Under the pieces are notes generated by a model, which was given only the letters and a program-made list of their open reading frames with translations, did not search any database and was not told the origin of the DNA. DNA of 21,694 bases from Cudoniella acicularis (Eukaryota > Ascomycota > Leotiomycetes > Helotiales > Helotiaceae), in contig JAAMPI010000985.1 in NCBI GenBank assembly GCA_013054445.1, forward strand, positions 1 through 21,694, given 5' to 3'. Within the stretch, counting starts at the first letter, position 1; each line of letters begins with the position of its first letter. Below are positions 19,042-21,694 of the stretch, piece by piece. The position numbers and the translations under genes were made by a program.

Positions 19042-19911
19042 TCAACCACTCCAGACCGCCGGCCCCGGCGGCACATAGCTATCCGGCGTAGCAAGCGCAC
19101 CAAGATTAATCAAAATTCCCGGATCACTCGTCTTATACGCACCCGGAAAAGCCACCAGCGGACCCGGATTCCCATTTCCATCTCCTGTTATTTTGACCTG
19201 CGCGCAGGAAAGATAGAATTGCGCTTTATTCGGGGCGCTGGCGAGATGTAAGGCGATGTGTTCGACGCGAAGGAGGTATTCGCCGCTTGGGACGCTTTTG
19301 GGGATTGTGGCGTTGGTGGTTTTGTATTCATCTGTTTGAAGACGGAGAGAGAGAATGTGTAAGCAAGTATTCATACTATGTGAATTTTTAAAGAGGGAAA
19401 ATCTTCAACGTAGGAGCTTCCGTAGAACGCTTATACGTACTTTGACCCGGCCAAGTAAGTTGCTTATCCTTCGTCATCGCCGGCATCTCCGTATGGAACT
19501 TAAACCATACCTCCCCAGACCCATCCCAAGTCTGTGCCGACATTCCCGCTGGAACTTTCGCAAGATAAAACTGGAAAGGACCCGGATGATTGACCTGCTG
19601 CGTCGAAATAAAATGCACAGTTGCACCAGCCGGAATCGTAGTAATATTGTCTGCATTTTTGGATTGGTAACAGCGTATATCGCCGCTGGCAACACTTTCC
19701 ACTCCGCTTTTGCTGTTGACATTTTTGGTCATGCGCGTTACGGACCAGTCTTTTGCCTCGGGTTTTCCGTTCACGACGAGGCGGGGGAACGTGTCTGGGG
19801 GTTGGATTAGATGTGTTTGTTTGCTTGGAGGAGTTAGGGAATGGGGGGTGTACAGTGTCCATGGACTGCTGTGCATGCTATAGCGAGGAGGAAGCCCGTG
19901 AAAAACCGCAT
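19042..19911 (-). CDS. AA9 family lytic polysaccharide monooxygenase, secreted, three exons
   Basis: Exons are 19911-19854, 19794-19441 and 19331-19042 (702 nt, 233 residues). The introns are 59 nt (GTACAC...CCCAG) and 109 nt (GTACGT...AACAG). Exon 1 encodes the 18-residue signal peptide [18 protein letters not shown] and the mature first residue His1, giving [11 protein letters not shown] after splicing. Copper-site residues are all present in mature numbering: His1, His71 ([13 protein letters not shown]) and axial Tyr159 ([10 protein letters not shown]), with second-sphere His148 and Gln157 at the usual spacing. Cys43 and Cys162 probably pair. The protein ends at PPGPAVWSG, so there is no CBM1. 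These copper enzymes oxidatively cleave cellulose or related glucans outside the cell; C1 or C4 preference cannot be read from this. Confidence 0.92.
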
Positions 19912-19994
19912 TTTGGCTTTTGTTGGTATGAATTCAACGCGTCGTGGTGAACTGACCCTAGAATTGATGGCCACCTTGGTATTTGTATTTAGAG

Positions 19995-20014
19995 TTCTAG
20001 GAAATTTCCTAGAA
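19995..20014. promoter_or_regulatory. 20-bp perfect palindrome upstream of the AA9 gene
   Basis: TTCTAGGAAATTTCCTAGAA is its own reverse complement and lies 84-103 nt upstream of the AA9 ATG. The place and symmetry fit a dimeric regulator site, though which factor is unknown. Coincidence is unlikely for 20 bp, but a relic of a repeat is possible. Confidence 0.5.
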
Positions 20015-21437
20015 GTTGATATATTGAACCAGCTGATACCATATCACTATAGCAGTAATATACGGGTAATTTCACAGTAGGCTATGGAATTGTTATGTTC
20101 GCATCATTTGTAAAACCCAAGTCGTTACCTTTTCAGCCTATAAGCTAATCGATCTACCGCCTCGGCACTTGAGATTCTAATAAATGAATGCCTTCAAGGA
20201 GTAAAAGCAAAATAATATTTTAGGCGAATGTGCTAGTGGGATATTATAACCACTGTCTTCTGCGTATTGTAAATTGGCGCATTACGTCCTTTCATGCAGA
20301 AAAAATACTTCAAATGTTAAAGCACTTTCCGATAAGTTAGTACAATACGCTTTACTATAATAATTCTCATAGAGGCCTAATGAATATTTCCTTGTTCTAA
20401 ATGAAGTAATTAATGTTGATTATTTTATAACTTTGAAGTGTTCATACGCGTTTTCGCTTGGGGGTCAACTTATATTACACAGGATAGAGCAAAGTAATAG
20501 ACATTACTTCGTAGACTTCCATAACCTAATTTTATTTTTCAACCTGTAAAGTACCGCCTACTGCTTGCATATACAGATATTAAGATTTTGATCATTAACC
20601 ATTATTGAGAGACCAGAGCGTGCGTGTTGAGGTCAAGGAGAAATCTAGGATAGAGCAGCACACTGGCTAAAAACCGTATCAATTACCGCCTTTTAAGAGC
20701 TATACCGAAACAATAATATAGAGAATAATATTCTATAGTTTCATTTGATTTCTATTCGTTTGGAACATTTCTTCACTTCAAGGGTGGTATTATTACATAG
20801 CAACCTCATTTTCTAAGCCGCTACTTCACCCCACCAATTCCTCAGATCATTTATCTTTAAATACATATGACCGAGCACACCGTGCATGCCCTTATCGCCA
20901 TTCCATCACACCGTTTAGGTTTTTGCACTTCTTTCTAAAAATACGTGCAACGCCCGTTTCGTGCTGTCCCGTGGCGTGTATCCCCTGCGAGCTGAAACTT
21001 TACACTTCAGGTTCCTCAAAACACTTCAAGCTTTTCAAATAACGATCTCAACTAACAGTTCAAAATAAATAAAGAACAGAAACTCAGTGCTATTAAGCTT
21101 TCATAAGACTTGTATTCAGGAAATTTAGAGAGAGGGAAAGGGTCAAGTTTTAAAGTGTTTGCAACTGACAGAGTGAAGTTAGGCAATCGTGAGAAACGGG
21201 CGTATTTCAACTGCATAGGTAGGATGGAAATTTTCCGTGCCCCAGAAAAAAAAAGCAATATTCCCAATAGAGTTACAACGGCCTGCAAGCGCGGGGCATA
21301 TTTCCCCTCAACTACAAAAAGCGAGAGCAAACCGTGCACGGAATTTTCTATTCGTCAATTAATTACTTTCAAGACCTCGGTCTTGCTTTGTTTTGTTTCG
21401 TATCTAGAGTTTTGAAATCACATCAAAAACTTGAAGA
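20015..21437. other. Long divergent intergenic region, no supported gene
   Basis: It lies between the AA9 start (-) and the probable HET start (+), so it should hold both promoters. The only structure seen is CGCCCGTTTC at 20951-20960 and its complement at 21193-21202, with AAATA/TATTT flanks. Short frames on both strands (for example 21052-21339 -, 21110-21415 +) lack motifs. Confidence 0.45.
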
Positions 21438-21694
21438 ATGTCTTCATTCTCGTCATTTAAAGATAAGAATTCGAAATGGAGAAATCCGAGTAGCTGGTTT
21501 AAAAAAAGTAGCGCCCCAAAACCGACAACACAACAAGCCTCCTCATCGTCCGATCATTCATTCAAAATTTAAAAATCCTCACTAAAACTATCTCAGAAAA
21601 ACCACCCAACCCAAAGTTAACGCTGCCCCTGGAACGACGTCGCTAACATTATACTCACCCCTCGCCTCTAACTCAATCCGCCTTTTCAAACTGC
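21438..21694 (+). CDS. Probable 5' end of a third HET-domain gene (partial, runs off the window)
   Basis: An ATG at 21438 (GAAGAATGTC) opens a Ser/Lys-rich frame, MSSFSSFKDKNSKWRNPSSW onward, that would stop at 21570. A second frame, open from 21586 to the window end, carries LTLYSPLASNSIRLFKL. That matches the N-terminal HET pattern LYxPLx...IRLxxL, also seen in the pseudogene at 17066 (LYQPLKSQQHEIRLIRVL). The second frame has no ATG, so the two must be joined by an intron. The best fit is 21548-21596 (49 nt, GTCCGA...CTCAG, with ACTAAAAC as a possible branch site). The donor is not canonical, so a different intron or a frameshift is possible. The HET core motifs lie beyond the window. Confidence 0.45.

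Noticed and set aside
19355..19876. Long frames on both strands overlapping the AA9 exons (for example 19355-19810 +, 19500-19862 -)
   Set aside because: They lie over the AA9 exons and introns in other frames and show no motifs; the three-exon AA9 model accounts for the coding signal.
1..21694. tRNA genes
   Set aside because: Looking for GGTTCGANTCC-type B boxes with a matching A box and acceptor stem by eye gave none; a tRNAscan-SE run would be decisive.

Overview
The window looks like a piece of a filamentous ascomycete (Pezizomycotina) chromosome. Four things point there. The genes have short spliceosomal introns (49-164 nt). There are three HET-domain (heterokaryon incompatibility) loci. 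There is an AA9 lytic polysaccharide monooxygenase gene. Long AT-rich tracts carry the repeat-induced point mutation (RIP) signature: CA and TG almost absent, TA greatly enriched, CG retained. No bacterial features, tRNA, rRNA or CRISPR array were seen. I cannot name the species.

Layout. 1-758: a short dispersed repeat and a doubtful open frame. 759-1619 (-): intact secreted protein of unknown function, with six Cys followed by a possible Kex2 site. 1620-4380: mostly featureless, with a decayed histidine-phosphatase fragment at 3799-4101 (+). 4380-12350: a nest of transposon relics in RIP-mutated DNA. It holds a solo LTR with a perfect target-site duplication (6502-6677), an LTR-like island (about 7148-7335), a complete gag-only LTR element (8286-9856), a pogo-type transposase relic (9857-10260, -), a gag relic behind a likely LTR start (10262-11684) and a non-mutated LTR-like sequence (11745-12215). 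12653-14836 (+): intact HET gene with three exons and a Q/G/Y/P hexapeptide repeat. 15361-16748: more degraded repeat DNA with a long hairpin and a cluster of ambiguous bases. 17066-18642 (+): HET pseudogene. 19042-19911 (-): AA9 LPMO, three exons, complete copper site. 21438 to the end (+): probable start of a third HET gene, cut by the window edge.

How it fits together. This is a typical accessory region. HET genes, which in characterised fungi govern non-self recognition and cell death after hyphal fusion, lie next to genes for secreted proteins and a silenced transposon nest. The single-frame relics are broken only by TAA/TAG stops, which shows they were inactivated by C-to-T mutation rather than by indels. 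Islands that keep CA and TG probably arrived later or escaped mutation. I found no convincing new multi-gene system. The most unusual items are the gag-only retroelement, the prion-like repeat in the intact HET protein, and a 20-bp perfect palindrome upstream of the AA9 gene.
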